Below are positions 59,681-64,000 of a stretch of DNA of 64,000 nt, one piece after another. The position numbers and the translations under genes were made by a program. The notes under the pieces were generated by a model. That model had not been told where the DNA came from and ran no database searches. It worked only from the letters and a program-made list of their open reading frames with translations. The stretch covers positions 124,001 to 188,000 of the forward strand of contig NZ_CP014480.1 of the NCBI RefSeq assembly GCF_001580365.1, given 5' to 3'. Source of the DNA: Kocuria turfanensis. Its GTDB lineage: Bacteria; Actinomycetota; Actinomycetes; Actinomycetales; Micrococcaceae. Every line of letters starts with the position of its first letter. The first letter of the stretch is position 1.

Positions 59681-64000
<4,320 letters not shown>

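Overview
The window is very GC-rich chromosomal DNA from an actinobacterium. Codon third positions are almost all G or C, GTG starts are common, and several genes follow an actinobacterial TANNNT box by only 6-8 nt. Marker families (SepH, DUF3093, DUF3710, DUF3159, DUF3000, DUF4193, DUF5998, HGxxPAAW, Trp-associated membrane protein) point to Actinomycetota. The overall style suggests Micrococcaceae, perhaps near Kocuria; that genus guess is inference. I see no insertion sequence, prophage, CRISPR array or replication origin. This is core chromosome.

Layout, first half (1-33 kb). The 3' part of the principal sigma factor is followed by a topoisomerase IV block (parE, mdh, convergent parC), a GNAT/acyl-CoA-synthetase acyltransferase, a Ser/Thr kinase, DUF5998, a phosphodiesterase, sepH, DUF4193, DUF3093, dut, DUF3710, an OB-fold protein and DUF3159. 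Then come two TrkA-type proteins divergent from a KimA-like potassium permease, a TRAM/RNA methyltransferase, aconitase, dxs, a Rieske lipoprotein, a YtxH-like protein, RNase D and DUF3000. From memory this matches the sigA-to-Rv2680 stretch of Mycobacterium tuberculosis, so much of it is an old conserved neighbourhood.

Layout, second half (33-64 kb). A sulfur/repair group (msrB, hydrolase, YbaK, sufE, sseA) and zapE precede four tRNA genes (Val-CAC on minus; Gly-GCC, Cys-GCA, Val-GAC on plus). Next are a PD-(D/E)XK-like protein and def-fmt-rsmB-like-rpe. An FMN-riboswitch-controlled riboflavin operon follows (ribD, ribE, ribB, ribA, ribH), then interleaved histidine and tryptophan genes (hisE, hisG, hisF, hisI, trpE, Trp membrane protein, a fused trpC-trpB, trpA), lgt, and the first 1440 codons of gltB, cut by the window end.

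How it works together. The genes cover core transcription, topology, division, potassium homeostasis, isoprenoid, flavin, His/Trp and glutamate synthesis. Tight ATGA/GTGA overlaps couple fmt/rsmB, ribE/ribB/ribA/ribH, trpCB/trpA, sseA/sufE and others. The most unusual items are the single-frame TrpC-TrpB fusion, split RibB and RibA, an apparent frameshift at the end of RNase D beside a 15-bp minisatellite, a noncoding 13-bp tandem array inside the riboflavin operon, a set of leaderless starts, and the pairing of orphan TrkA proteins with a KimA-like permease.
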